Of a stretch of DNA of 44,587 nucleotides, positions 39,185 to 44,587 are shown piece after piece. Both the position numbers and the translations under genes were made by a program. How positions within the stretch are numbered: the first letter of the stretch is position 1; each line of letters starts with the position of its first letter. The stretch comes from a virus, in IMG/VR virus record IMGVR_UViG_3300009136_000011, positions 1 to 44,587 of that record, one strand, 5' to 3'. A model generated the notes under the pieces. It saw only the letters and a program-made list of their open reading frames with translations. It did no database searches and was not told where the DNA came from.

Positions 39185-39861
39185 TGGACTGCCGGATCAT
39201 CCGAGTCGAGCAGGGATCTGACGAGTGGCTGGACCTACGCCGCTCGCGGATCACCGCCTCGAGACTGGGCGATGTCATGGCAGACCCCAAGACCAAACGC
39301 TACCAGAAATACCGCAAGGAAAAGGTCCTCGAGCTGCTCGGCCACAAGAATGTCGAGGAGGCTCCCGAGTGGGCGCGGCATGGCAGGGAGAACGAGCCCA
39401 AGGCCATCGCCGGCTACGAGTGGAAGTACGAGATCGACGTCGAGCACAATGTATTCCTGATCTCGAAGGAGTACGACTGGCTCGGCGCCAGCCCGGACAT
39501 GCTGCATCTCGTTGACCCGATGCCACCGGAGGCCAGCGAGCCGGAGTACGACGAGGGAGGAGAGATCAAATGCCGCGCGCTGTTCAAGAACTACAAGGCA
39601 GCGCGCGAGCAGGCCGAGCGATACAAGGGCATGAAGCTGGCGGTCCCGGCCTGCGATCGGCACCAGATGCAGGGCAATATGTGGCTGACTGGTTGGGACC
39701 GCTGGTGGTACGTGAATTTCTACATCGGTGACGACCTGGAGGGTGGCCTGACACAGAAGGTCCACCGGGTAGCGTATGCTCGCGACCAGAAACTAATCGA
39801 CGCCATGGAGATCCGCTGTTTGAAATTCATGGCTGAGTGTTACGAGAGGGCTGGACTGTAA
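39184..39861 (+). CDS. YqaJ-type phage exonuclease
   Basis: The protein has 225 residues. 'EQGSDEWLDLRRSRITASRLGDVMA' is the standard YqaJ N-terminus. 'GASPDML' supplies the catalytic Asp and 'GGEIKCR' the E-x-K of the PD-(D/E)xK nuclease core. It degrades dsDNA 5'-3' to supply single strands for ERF. The adjacent gene order (ERF then YqaJ) is the usual Red-like pair. Confidence 0.88.
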   Translation: MDCRIIRVEQGSDEWLDLRRSRITASRLGDVMADPKTKRYQKYRKEKVLELLGHKNVEEAPEWARHGRENEPKAIAGYEWKYEIDVEHNVFLISKEYDWLGASPDMLHLVDPMPPEASEPEYDEGGEIKCRALFKNYKAAREQAERYKGMKLAVPACDRHQMQGNMWLTGWDRWWYVNFYIGDDLEGGLTQKVHRVAYARDQKLIDAMEIRCLKFMAECYERAGL

Positions 39862-39866
39862 TCAAA

Positions 39867-39883
39867 ACCGGAATCATTCCGGT
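39867..39883. repeat. 17-bp palindrome, copy 2
   Basis: The sequence ACCGGAAT-C-ATTCCGGT is identical to the copy at 23364 on the other strand. It lies in the 41-base gap between the YqaJ gene and the Lar-like gene, just before that gene's ribosome site. Confidence 0.7.
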
Positions 39884-39902
39884 CTACAAATCGGAGAGAA
39901 AT

Positions 39903-40253
39903 GTGAGTGAAAGCAACGAAGAACAGAACGACTTTGAAGATGTACCTGCAGTAGAAACGCCGGCAGAAGAGACCGCGCCTACGGCACAGCCAGAGCCATC
40001 GGCCGTGCATGAGGGCGTCAAGAAAGCGATCGCAGAGCAGGCCGCCAAGCAAATACAGCTCGCGCCATGCCCTTGCGGTAGCCCCGAGTCAAACCTGATG
40101 CTGGACGTTCCGCAGGGCAGCAAGATAGGCCGCGCGTCATGCGGAGCTTGTGGTGTCTGGGGAGTCGACTTCTTGGTGCCGAGAGTTCAGGACCAAGAGC
40201 TCGTCGGCAAGTACGCAGCGAAGGCATGGAACGAAGCGCCTCGGGCTGTATGA
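39903..40253 (+). CDS. Lar-like restriction alleviation protein with acidic N-terminal extension
   Basis: The GTG at 39903 follows GGAGA and gives 116 residues beginning MSESNEEQNDFED. The C-terminal half matches Lar proteins: 'CPCGSPES...', 'ASCGACGVWG', 'YAAKAWNEA' (two CxxC zinc pairs and the final AW/WN). The N-terminal ~55 residues are Glu/Pro/Ala-rich and disordered, unlike short Lar proteins. Lar modulates type I restriction. It is the last gene of the recombination operon. Confidence 0.72.
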   Translation: MSESNEEQNDFEDVPAVETPAEETAPTAQPEPSAVHEGVKKAIAEQAAKQIQLAPCPCGSPESNLMLDVPQGSKIGRASCGACGVWGVDFLVPRVQDQELVGKYAAKAWNEAPRAV

Positions 40254-40263
40254 TGTAGATTCT

Positions 40264-40272
40264 TTCCTCGCG
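40264..40272 (-). other. Orphan CGCGAGGAA copy
   Basis: A seventh exact copy lies on the minus strand in the gap after the Lar-like gene. It has no start codon in the expected distance downstream on that strand, so it may be accidental or a relic. Confidence 0.4.
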
Positions 40273-40312
40273 GAGAGAGCACCGGAGGCCGACCGGACTT
40301 AACTCAGGCATT

Positions 40313-40345
40313 AAGGGGCTGCTCATCGAGCGGCCCTTTTTTATT
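40313..40345 (+). terminator. Intrinsic terminator of the recombination operon
   Basis: AAGGG-(G)-CTGCTC, loop ATC, GAGCGG-CCCTT then TTTTATT on the plus strand: a stem of about 11 pairs with one bulge and one G-U pair, and a clear U-tract. It ends the rightward operon and overlaps the stop of the convergent gene (40341). On the minus strand the following sequence is only weakly T-rich. Confidence 0.75.
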
Positions 40346-40631
40346 CCGCTGCGAGAATGCCGACCGAGTCCTCGAGGTCGTCGATGTCCTCTTTGATGGC
40401 ACCGATGCTGGTATTGATCTGGCCAATTGAAACGTCGATCGATGCGAGCGAGGCCGCATACGTGGCGCCAGTGTCTCGGATCAGTACCTCCTCGACGACC
40501 GCCTTGATCTGCGCCTCGTTGAGAGCGTCCGAGCCGGCGCTGAATACTCCCATCGCCCAACCAATCACACCCAGGACGCCTGCAGTCACAACGGCTGTGA
40601 CTACGTTACTTATCAAGGCTTTCTGGTCCAT
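40341..40631 (-). CDS. Membrane-anchored coiled-coil protein
   Basis: The protein has 96 residues. One hydrophobic segment ([21 protein letters not shown]) near the N-terminus is followed by an Ile/Leu-heptad region rich in Ile, Asp and Glu. AGGAGG lies before the ATG. It overlaps the collagen-like gene by 26 bases. It could be a second holin or an inner-membrane spanin-like protein. It is the last gene of the lysis block. Confidence 0.6.
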   Translation of the reverse strand: MDQKALISNVVTAVVTAGVLGVIGWAMGVFSAGSDALNEAQIKAVVEEVLIRDTGATYAASLASIDVSIGQINTSIGAIKEDIDDLEDSVGILAAE

Positions 40632-41550
40632 CAGACTCCTCCTTTTCCTCGTACTTGGCTCGAACCTTGGCGCGTCTGGCGTCAGCCTCAGCTACCTCGT
40701 CCTCCACCCTTTTTTTTAGCGCGTCGATCTCAAGCTGATCGGCCTCATGGTCATCCTCGAGGGACTCGATCAGGTGTTGCTGCTGCACGTAGCGATACTC
40801 GGCCTGCTCCGCGTAGTCTGCCAGCTCCTCCTCATGGTCCTCGCAGCAATCCTCGGCCTGTGCAACCAGCATCGCGTACTCGGTCTCGGTCAGCAGGACG
40901 CTATCGGGCGGGGGTGTATAGGTAGGGGTAGGGGTCTGGGTCGGGGTGACTGTTACCGCTTCGGCCAAGTCGACCGTCATGCTGCGCGAGCCACCAAACT
41001 CAAAACCGACAGATCCTTGGACTGCAGTCTCGCTGCCAGCCATACCGACCGCCACTGTGAATGCGGTGTTGCGATCGTTGTCCATCATGTAGGCATAGCC
41101 GATCGCGTAGCCAGTCGTGTTGCCGATCCTGCTGATGCCGCCAGTCATGCGGGAGTGCTGGTCCCGCGGCAAGTGAACCTGCATCGCAGTCTGGGCAGCA
41201 ATGACCTCGCGCGCTGACTGATACCACTTGTTGACGGTGCTGTGATTGTTGTTGACCGTGGTGATCCACTCGGTAGGGATCTCGCCGGGAGGGCCCTGCT
41301 CACCCTGCTCACCCTGGGGGCCGGCTGGACCCGGAGGCCCTTGCGGACCCGGAGGTCCCTGCTCGCCATCCTCACCCGGAGGACCTTGTGGACCGGGAGG
41401 GCCCTGATCGTAGTGGCCGCACTGTTGATGTGCTTCATGGCAGACCTTGTCGTCGCCACCGCCAGCCTGAGCTCGCTGCGAGTACAGGACCGCCATGCTC
41501 AGGAGTAGCAGGCCGACCAGCGTCCAGCTTACTTTGCTGCTCAGTCTCAT
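40606..41550 (-). CDS. Secreted collagen-like protein with YadA-like segment
   Basis: The protein has 314 residues. An N-terminal signal peptide ([18 protein letters not shown]) is followed by ~14 Gly-X-Y triplets (about 48-90: [13 protein letters not shown]...). Next comes '[55 protein letters not shown]', with the alternating pattern of a YadA-type anchor. A Thr/Pro stretch ([15 protein letters not shown]) and a C-terminal acidic coiled coil with 'EDCCEDHEE' follow. It may be exported to the cell surface or form a trimeric fibre on the virion. The gene is tied to the spanin-like gene by ATGA. Confidence 0.62.
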   Translation of the reverse strand: MRLSSKVSWTLVGLLLLSMAVLYSQRAQAGGGDDKVCHEAHQQCGHYDQGPPGPQGPPGEDGEQGPPGPQGPPGPAGPQGEQGEQGPPGEIPTEWITTVNNNHSTVNKWYQSAREVIAAQTAMQVHLPRDQHSRMTGGISRIGNTTGYAIGYAYMMDNDRNTAFTVAVGMAGSETAVQGSVGFEFGGSRSMTVDLAEAVTVTPTQTPTPTYTPPPDSVLLTETEYAMLVAQAEDCCEDHEEELADYAEQAEYRYVQQQHLIESLEDDHEADQLEIDALKKRVEDEVAEADARRAKVRAKYEEKEESDGPESLDK

Positions 41551-41984
41551 AACGCCACCGCTATCAGTCCGAGAGCGATCAGCCCTCTGTAGAACCAGTT
41601 GTCCATCTCATGTGCCCTCCGCTCCCGCTGGAGCTGCTCGTCCCTGACCTGCGTGAACTGCATCTGCAGCTTGCCGGCCTCGATTAAATGATTGTACGAC
41701 CTGCTGAGCGCCTCGAGAGCTGCTGCATTCTCAAGCGCGATGTCCGTATTGCCGCCTGCGACGATCGTGTACTGCACCAGCGCAGCGAACTGCTCCTTGG
41801 TGAATGTCACGCTGTCCTCAGTAGCGGACGCGGGAGAGGGGATCTCAGGCAGCCTGAGTGGCTGCTGGATCTCGACAGTTGCCGGCGTCAGATCCCAGTC
41901 TGGCAGATCAACCGGGTTTTGACTGGCGCACCCGCTCAGACTCAAAAGCACTGAGCAGATCATCCATCGAAGTGTCCTTGTCAC
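41547..41984 (-). CDS. Candidate unimolecular spanin (lipoprotein with C-terminal TM)
   Basis: The GTG at 41984 has GGAG upstream and gives 145 residues beginning [19 protein letters not shown], a lipoprotein signal with lipobox LSGC. The last ~16 residues ([16 protein letters not shown]) are hydrophobic and form a probable inner-membrane segment. The centre is helical and charged. An outer-membrane lipid anchor plus a C-terminal transmembrane segment is the u-spanin layout of T1 gp11, used to fuse the membranes at lysis. It overlaps the preceding membrane protein gene by about 77 bases in another frame. Confidence 0.68.
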   Translation of the reverse strand: MTRTLRWMICSVLLSLSGCASQNPVDLPDWDLTPATVEIQQPLRLPEIPSPASATEDSVTFTKEQFAALVQYTIVAGGNTDIALENAAALEALSRSYNHLIEAGKLQMQFTQVRDEQLQRERRAHEMDNWFYRGLIALGLIAVAL

Positions 41985-42216
41985 TGACTGTCTCCAGCTT
42001 GGCGAGTGTGGCCTCGGCCGCGAGTTTAGCACCAGCTTTGTGCTTCTCCGCTTTTTTGTTCAGCTTCTCAGCCTTGTCCTGATCTTTCTTGATGGCCGTG
42101 CCGAGGAGATGGTCACGATTGGCCTCGGTTTTGCGCAGCGCCCTGCCATCCCTGCCAAGGATGGCGAGCGCCAGACCCAGGAGAAAAACTCCGAGGCCTA
42201 TGATCCAGCCCTTCAC
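41908..42216 (-). CDS. Small membrane protein with coiled-coil (i-spanin-like)
   Basis: The GTG at 42216 overlaps the upstream stop as GTGA, giving 102 residues. An N-terminal transmembrane segment (MKGWIIGLGVFLLGLALAILG) is followed by a Lys/Glu/Ala-rich helix. The layout resembles an i-spanin, and it overlaps a lipoprotein gene as in Rz/Rz1. The lipoprotein also has its own C-terminal TM, so either a two-part or a one-part spanin is possible. Confidence 0.6.
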   Translation of the reverse strand: MKGWIIGLGVFLLGLALAILGRDGRALRKTEANRDHLLGTAIKKDQDKAEKLNKKAEKHKAGAKLAAEATLAKLETVSDKDTSMDDLLSAFESERVRQSKPG

Positions 42217-42392
42217 CGGATCACCTTTTCCTTTTTGAGGTAGCCGACTGCGGCAGACGCGAGGGCTGTGGATCCTGCGATCAGGCCAGCAGTAGGTGAG
42301 ATCTCAGTGAATGTTGCGACCATTTCCCAGACTACGGCCGCGGCCATGCCGGCGATCGTCGCGGCGGTGATGGTACTTGATGGTTTATTCAT
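42213..42392 (-). CDS. Small two-TM protein, candidate holin
   Basis: This 59-codon frame begins MNKPSSTITAATIAGMAAAVVW and has two hydrophobic segments ('AGMAAAVVWEMVATF' and 'GLIAGSTALASAVGYL') with Lys at both ends. A strong AAGGAGG precedes the ATG at 42392. Size, layout and place between the endolysin and spanin-like genes fit a holin. No known family was matched. Confidence 0.62.
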   Translation of the reverse strand: MNKPSSTITAATIAGMAAAVVWEMVATFTEISPTAGLIAGSTALASAAVGYLKKEKVIR

Positions 42393-42416
42393 GGCAGCCT
42401 CCTTGCTGTCAGAATC

Positions 42417-42617
42417 TTACGAGCACACTCCATCAGCGAGTGTGGTGTCACCGTCACCGACCGAGCGGCAGTCGCCGTAGGTATCGACGTCCGGTGTCTC
42501 TCCGACAGGGCAGGAGACAAGGGTATTGTCAGCGCCACACTCGAAGAAGTCCTTTTGTGCTACCGGCGCAGGACAGCCGGCCAAGCAGAGAGTCAGAACG
42601 ATCAGAAGATATTTCAT
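42417..42617 (-). CDS. Small cysteine-rich lipoprotein
   Basis: This 66-residue protein has lipobox LAGC after MKYLLIVLTLC and five further cysteines in the mature part. It overlaps the endolysin stop as ATGA. It may be an o-spanin-like or envelope protein; the cysteine-rich sequence does not match typical spanins. Its place in the lysis cassette is the main clue. Confidence 0.65.
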   Translation of the reverse strand: MKYLLIVLTLCLAGCPAPVAQKDFFECGADNTLVSCPVGETPDVDTYGDCRSVGDGDTTLADGVCS

Positions 42618-43069
42618 GTCAGTCTCCGTACTCCAAGAAGTCGGTCGCGAGGATAGCGCGAAATCTTCACGGTGTCAGACTGGTTGCCGCCGAGGATCTC
42701 GATGAGATTCCCGCTGACGCCAGAGTAGAAACCGACATGGCCCTGGGCCGTAGTGTTCTCGGGCCCCGGCTGATCTCCCTTGCCTCGCTTGATGATGACG
42801 ATGTCACCGGGCTCGGCCTGATCGAGGGTGATGCCGATGCCAATGTTCAGCCACGATCGCGCGCGCAGATCCTTGGACCTCGGCAGGCGAGCGAGCCAGC
42901 AGATGTAGTTCGCAAAGGCTGAGCACCACGGAACCTCGTCCTCACTGGGCCAGTCGTTGTCGAGCTTGAGCATGGCCATGATCTGTGGATTGTCGACGTT
43001 GCCACCGACCTCCTTGATGCCAGTGAACCGTTGCGCCAAGTCGTAAGCATGTCCGTGTGAAAATCTCAT
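42614..43069 (-). CDS. NlpC/P60-like endolysin
   Basis: This 151-residue protein matches the TIGR02594/NlpC-P60-like family of phage lysins. 'EVPWCSAFANYICW' carries the catalytic Cys49, 'GHVGFYSG' the His111, and 'LGGNQSD' the Asn129 of a Cys-His-Asn triad. 'EPGDIVIIKRG' is the usual preceding strand. It probably cleaves a peptide bond in peptidoglycan. No signal peptide is present, so a holin is expected. The ATG overlaps the previous stop as ATGA. Confidence 0.8.
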   Translation of the reverse strand: MRFSHGHAYDLAQRFTGIKEVGGNVDNPQIMAMLKLDNDWPSEDEVPWCSAFANYICWLARLPRSKDLRARSWLNIGIGITLDQAEPGDIVIIKRGKGDQPGPENTTAQGHVGFYSGVSGNLIEILGGNQSDTVKISRYPRDRLLGVRRLT

Positions 43070-43239
43070 CGTTTTCTCCTGAATTTTTCGCGCCTTATCG
43101 CCAGCATCTCATCAGCGGTTGCAGCACACTCCTCGAGCGTCGGCTTGGTTGCGTTGTCACGATAGTAGCCGGGGTGAAACGTCCAGCCAGTTACCTCGGC
43201 AAAAAATATATCCCATGCTGCTTTTTCTTCTTCGGTCAT
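43066..43239 (-). CDS. Small hypothetical protein
   Basis: This 57-codon frame begins MTEEEKAAWDIFFAEVTGW, contains 'TFHPGYYRDNATKPTLEECAATADEMLAIRR' and ends basic. It is joined by ATGA overlaps at both ends. A short Cys and Trp-rich N-terminal half suggests a folded domain. It is not recognised. Confidence 0.62.
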   Translation of the reverse strand: MTEEEKAAWDIFFAEVTGWTFHPGYYRDNATKPTLEECAATADEMLAIRREKFRRKR

Positions 43240-43526
43240 TGTCCATCCTCAAGGTCGGCTGCAGCCTGATCGTAGTCGTGCAGGAAGTCCTCGATCTCAT
43301 CTCGAATCAGGCTGAGCATGTTGGCTGCGCGAGCACGGCCACCGGGCCGAGCTCCATCGCCAGCCCAGAACTCGAAACTGATCTGACTATCACAGTCTCG
43401 AAAGTGCAGCTCTCCCCTGAGCTCGTTGCCATCCTTGGTGATTAGCGTGTGCATTGATGTCATTGCACCGGCCGGGTAGTCCTCGATCGGCCGGGTGAAA
43501 AATCTCTTGTTCCTGATGACTACCAC
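43236..43526 (-). CDS. Hypothetical protein upstream of the lysis genes
   Basis: The GTG at 43526 overlaps the end of the upstream gene and gives 96 residues beginning MVVIRNKRFF. 'LITKDGNELRGELHFRDCDSQISFEFWAGDGAR' looks like a small beta domain, then a charged helix. The long open frame upstream of this GTG is in a different frame from the 228-residue gene and is not coding. An internal ATG is also possible. Confidence 0.58.
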   Translation of the reverse strand: MVVIRNKRFFTRPIEDYPAGAMTSMHTLITKDGNELRGELHFRDCDSQISFEFWAGDGARPGGRARAANMLSLIRDEIEDFLHDYDQAAADLEDGQ

Positions 43527-44203
43527 GGCCTGCGATTCTGCCCCGCGGAATCCCACCGCCAGCCGGTCAAGGTCTCGGCGCCTGTGTCCCAGGTTACATC
43601 CAGCCGAGCCATGTCGCTGTTGCCCATCTCGAGATCCTGACCGGGTACTGGGTTGTAGCTTGGGTCGATGACCTTGTGAGCATTGATGACCCACTGGCGA
43701 GCGTTCGAGAGCATGAAGCGTGGCGAGACCTCGATGATCTTGTCGCCCAACATCTCGAGCATCATGTACTTGGAGATCCCCTGCAGGCTGGCCGGCAATG
43801 CCGGCGCCGTGACCGCAGCGCCATCGTTGTTGCGCACGACCGAGCTGGCCATCACGCCATTGGTGACAGGGTTCTCCGAATAGATGACAGGCACATCGTC
43901 GATGTACTGCACCCAGATGTGATCGCCGGGGAACCACTCGCACCAGAAATATCCGGGCAGGTTTTGAAAGTTGCGCGGAGGTCCTCCCGCCACTGTCTCC
44001 TTGAAGTAGCCGCCAGCGCCTTGGCCATAGAGATTCATTATCGGCCTGACGCAGTAGTCTCCGGGCGGCACGATCATGCCGGCAGGTCCGCAGCTATAGC
44101 CGAGGCTCTCGGCCAGCATCAGCTTGTTCATTATCCAGCGGTCAGCCAGCGGCAGCTTGTGGTAGACCTCGCGGTCTGAGATGTACGGTGCTTCGGTAAT
44201 CAT
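43520..44203 (-). CDS. Glycine-rich hypothetical protein, possible ATP-grasp-like
   Basis: ATG 44203 (ATGA overlap) gives 227 residues beginning MITEAPYISDREVYHKLPL. 'SCGPAGMIVPPGDYCVRPIMNLYGQGAGGYFKE' is a Gly-rich stretch with 'VRPIMN' that recalls proteins near the lysis/tail genes of some podoviruses; an ATP-grasp relation has been suggested for such proteins, but I cannot confirm it here. 'CEWFPGDHIWVQYIDDVPVIYS' follows. The function is unknown. Confidence 0.6.
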   Translation of the reverse strand: MITEAPYISDREVYHKLPLADRWIMNKLMLAESLGYSCGPAGMIVPPGDYCVRPIMNLYGQGAGGYFKETVAGGPPRNFQNLPGYFWCEWFPGDHIWVQYIDDVPVIYSENPVTNGVMASSVVRNNDGAAVTAPALPASLQGISKYMMLEMLGDKIIEVSPRFMLSNARQWVINAHKVIDPSYNPVPGQDLEMGNSDMARLDVTWDTGAETLTGWRWDSAGQNRRPW

Positions 44204-44536
44204 GTGCCTATTGCCTCCAAGAAAACTGCGTGACTGGCCACCGCCGAACCTGATCCGGTAGCCCTGATCTCGGTATCGACATCCGTGTTGCCGTTGCCGG
44301 TCGATGGAGACTTGGCTACGCCGTTGTTGCGGTTGACGCCGAGGCACCCGTTGGTGACGCCGTCGCCGGCATCATTGGAAACGGTGTCCAGCAAGTACCA
44401 TACATCGACTGTCCTATCGACCGCGCCGCCAGTCCTGAATAAGTACCGAGCCGTGACCGTGCCGGATGAATTGTTGTTGGTGTACCGGATGTCCCAGTTC
44501 AGGCCCTCGTTGACGTCTGGCTGGTCTGGCCACCAT
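44200..44536 (-). CDS. C-terminal fragment of the fibre gene cut by the contig end
   Basis: 112 codons remain, ending 'AVFLEAIGT' with a TGA that overlaps the next start. The open frame appears to extend to 44565, but its first residues, MGSEMCIRDR, are translation of the sequencing adapter and are not real. The true part begins near WWPDQPDVNEG. It is Gly/Asn/Thr-rich (NNNSSGTVTARYLFRTGG) like a fibre tip. It probably belongs with the fragment at 1-103. Confidence 0.65.
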
Positions 44537-44587
44537 CTGTCTCTTATACACATCTCCGAGCCCACGAGACGTAGAGGAATCTCGTAT
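44537..44587. other. Illumina Nextera adapter contamination
   Basis: CTGTCTCTTATACACATCT is the Nextera transposase end. It is followed by CCGAGCCCACGAGAC, an 8-base index (GTAGAGGA at 44571-44578, which I recall as N712) and ATCTCGTAT, the start of the P7 sequence. This is read-through sequence that was not trimmed before assembly. It should be removed. Confidence 0.97.

Noticed and set aside
43236-43943. 235-codon frame on the minus strand
   Set aside because: Its first ~140 codons lie inside the 227-residue gene in another frame and are Arg/His/Gly-rich, as in shadow frames. Only the part from the GTG at 43526 was kept.
1-44587. tRNA genes, CRISPR arrays, insertion sequences
   Set aside because: No cloverleaf-like stretch with a CCA end, no regularly spaced repeats, and no transposase or terminal repeats were seen by eye. 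A tRNA scan was not possible.

Overview
The window is an almost complete tailed-phage genome (Caudoviricetes, short-tailed podovirus type) on one contig. Head and tail genes of the T7/BPP-1 kind can be read directly: Sf6-like small terminase, large terminase, a head-tail connector type portal, scaffold, major capsid protein, two tail tubular proteins, three internal virion proteins and fibres. N-terminal lipoboxes and a spanin-like lipoprotein indicate a Gram-negative host, and base composition is moderately GC-rich. I see no integrase, no phage-type RNA polymerase, no DNA polymerase and no primase.

There are four transcription blocks. (1) A leftward late block runs from the small terminase (start near 24015) to position 1: packaging, portal, Bbp19-like protein, scaffold, several very small proteins, capsid, tail tube, virion core and fibres. 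(2) A rightward block, 24161-30191, holds a C39-like cysteine peptidase candidate, two different PP-loop (PAPS-reductase type) enzymes around a C5-cytosine-methyltransferase-like protein, a domain known from restriction-associated proteins, and a terminal HTH protein. (3) A leftward block, 37337-30181, holds small DNA-binding and zinc-ribbon proteins, a ParB-like protein, an SF2 helicase and nucleases of the DUF1064 and Ref types. (4) A rightward recombination operon, 37395-40253, holds a coiled-coil protein, an ERF annealing protein, a YqaJ exonuclease and a Lar-like antirestriction protein. It meets the leftward lysis block (43526-40341: NlpC/P60-like endolysin, small membrane protein, spanin-like lipoprotein, collagen-like surface protein) at a terminator near 40313-40345.

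The last 51 bases are not phage DNA. They are an Illumina Nextera adapter with index. The adapter lies inside a gene whose C-terminal part is at 44200-44536, while a matching N-terminal part is at 1-103 on the same strand. If the two halves are one gene, the genome closes on itself with a small gap and the late block becomes one continuous leftward unit from the terminase through the fibres to lysis.

Genes are packed tightly. Most neighbours share ATGA, GTGA or TGATG stop/start overlaps, and these overlaps were used to choose starts. Several real genes are too short for routine ORF calling (16392-16547, 16765-16932, 16935-17042, 31361-31540, 36224-36337, 36767-36904, 42213-42392, 43066-43239). 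The parts most worth following up are the PP-loop/methyltransferase cassette, the conserved CGCGAGGAA leader found only before rightward genes, the repeated 17-bp palindrome, and the collagen-like protein in the lysis block.
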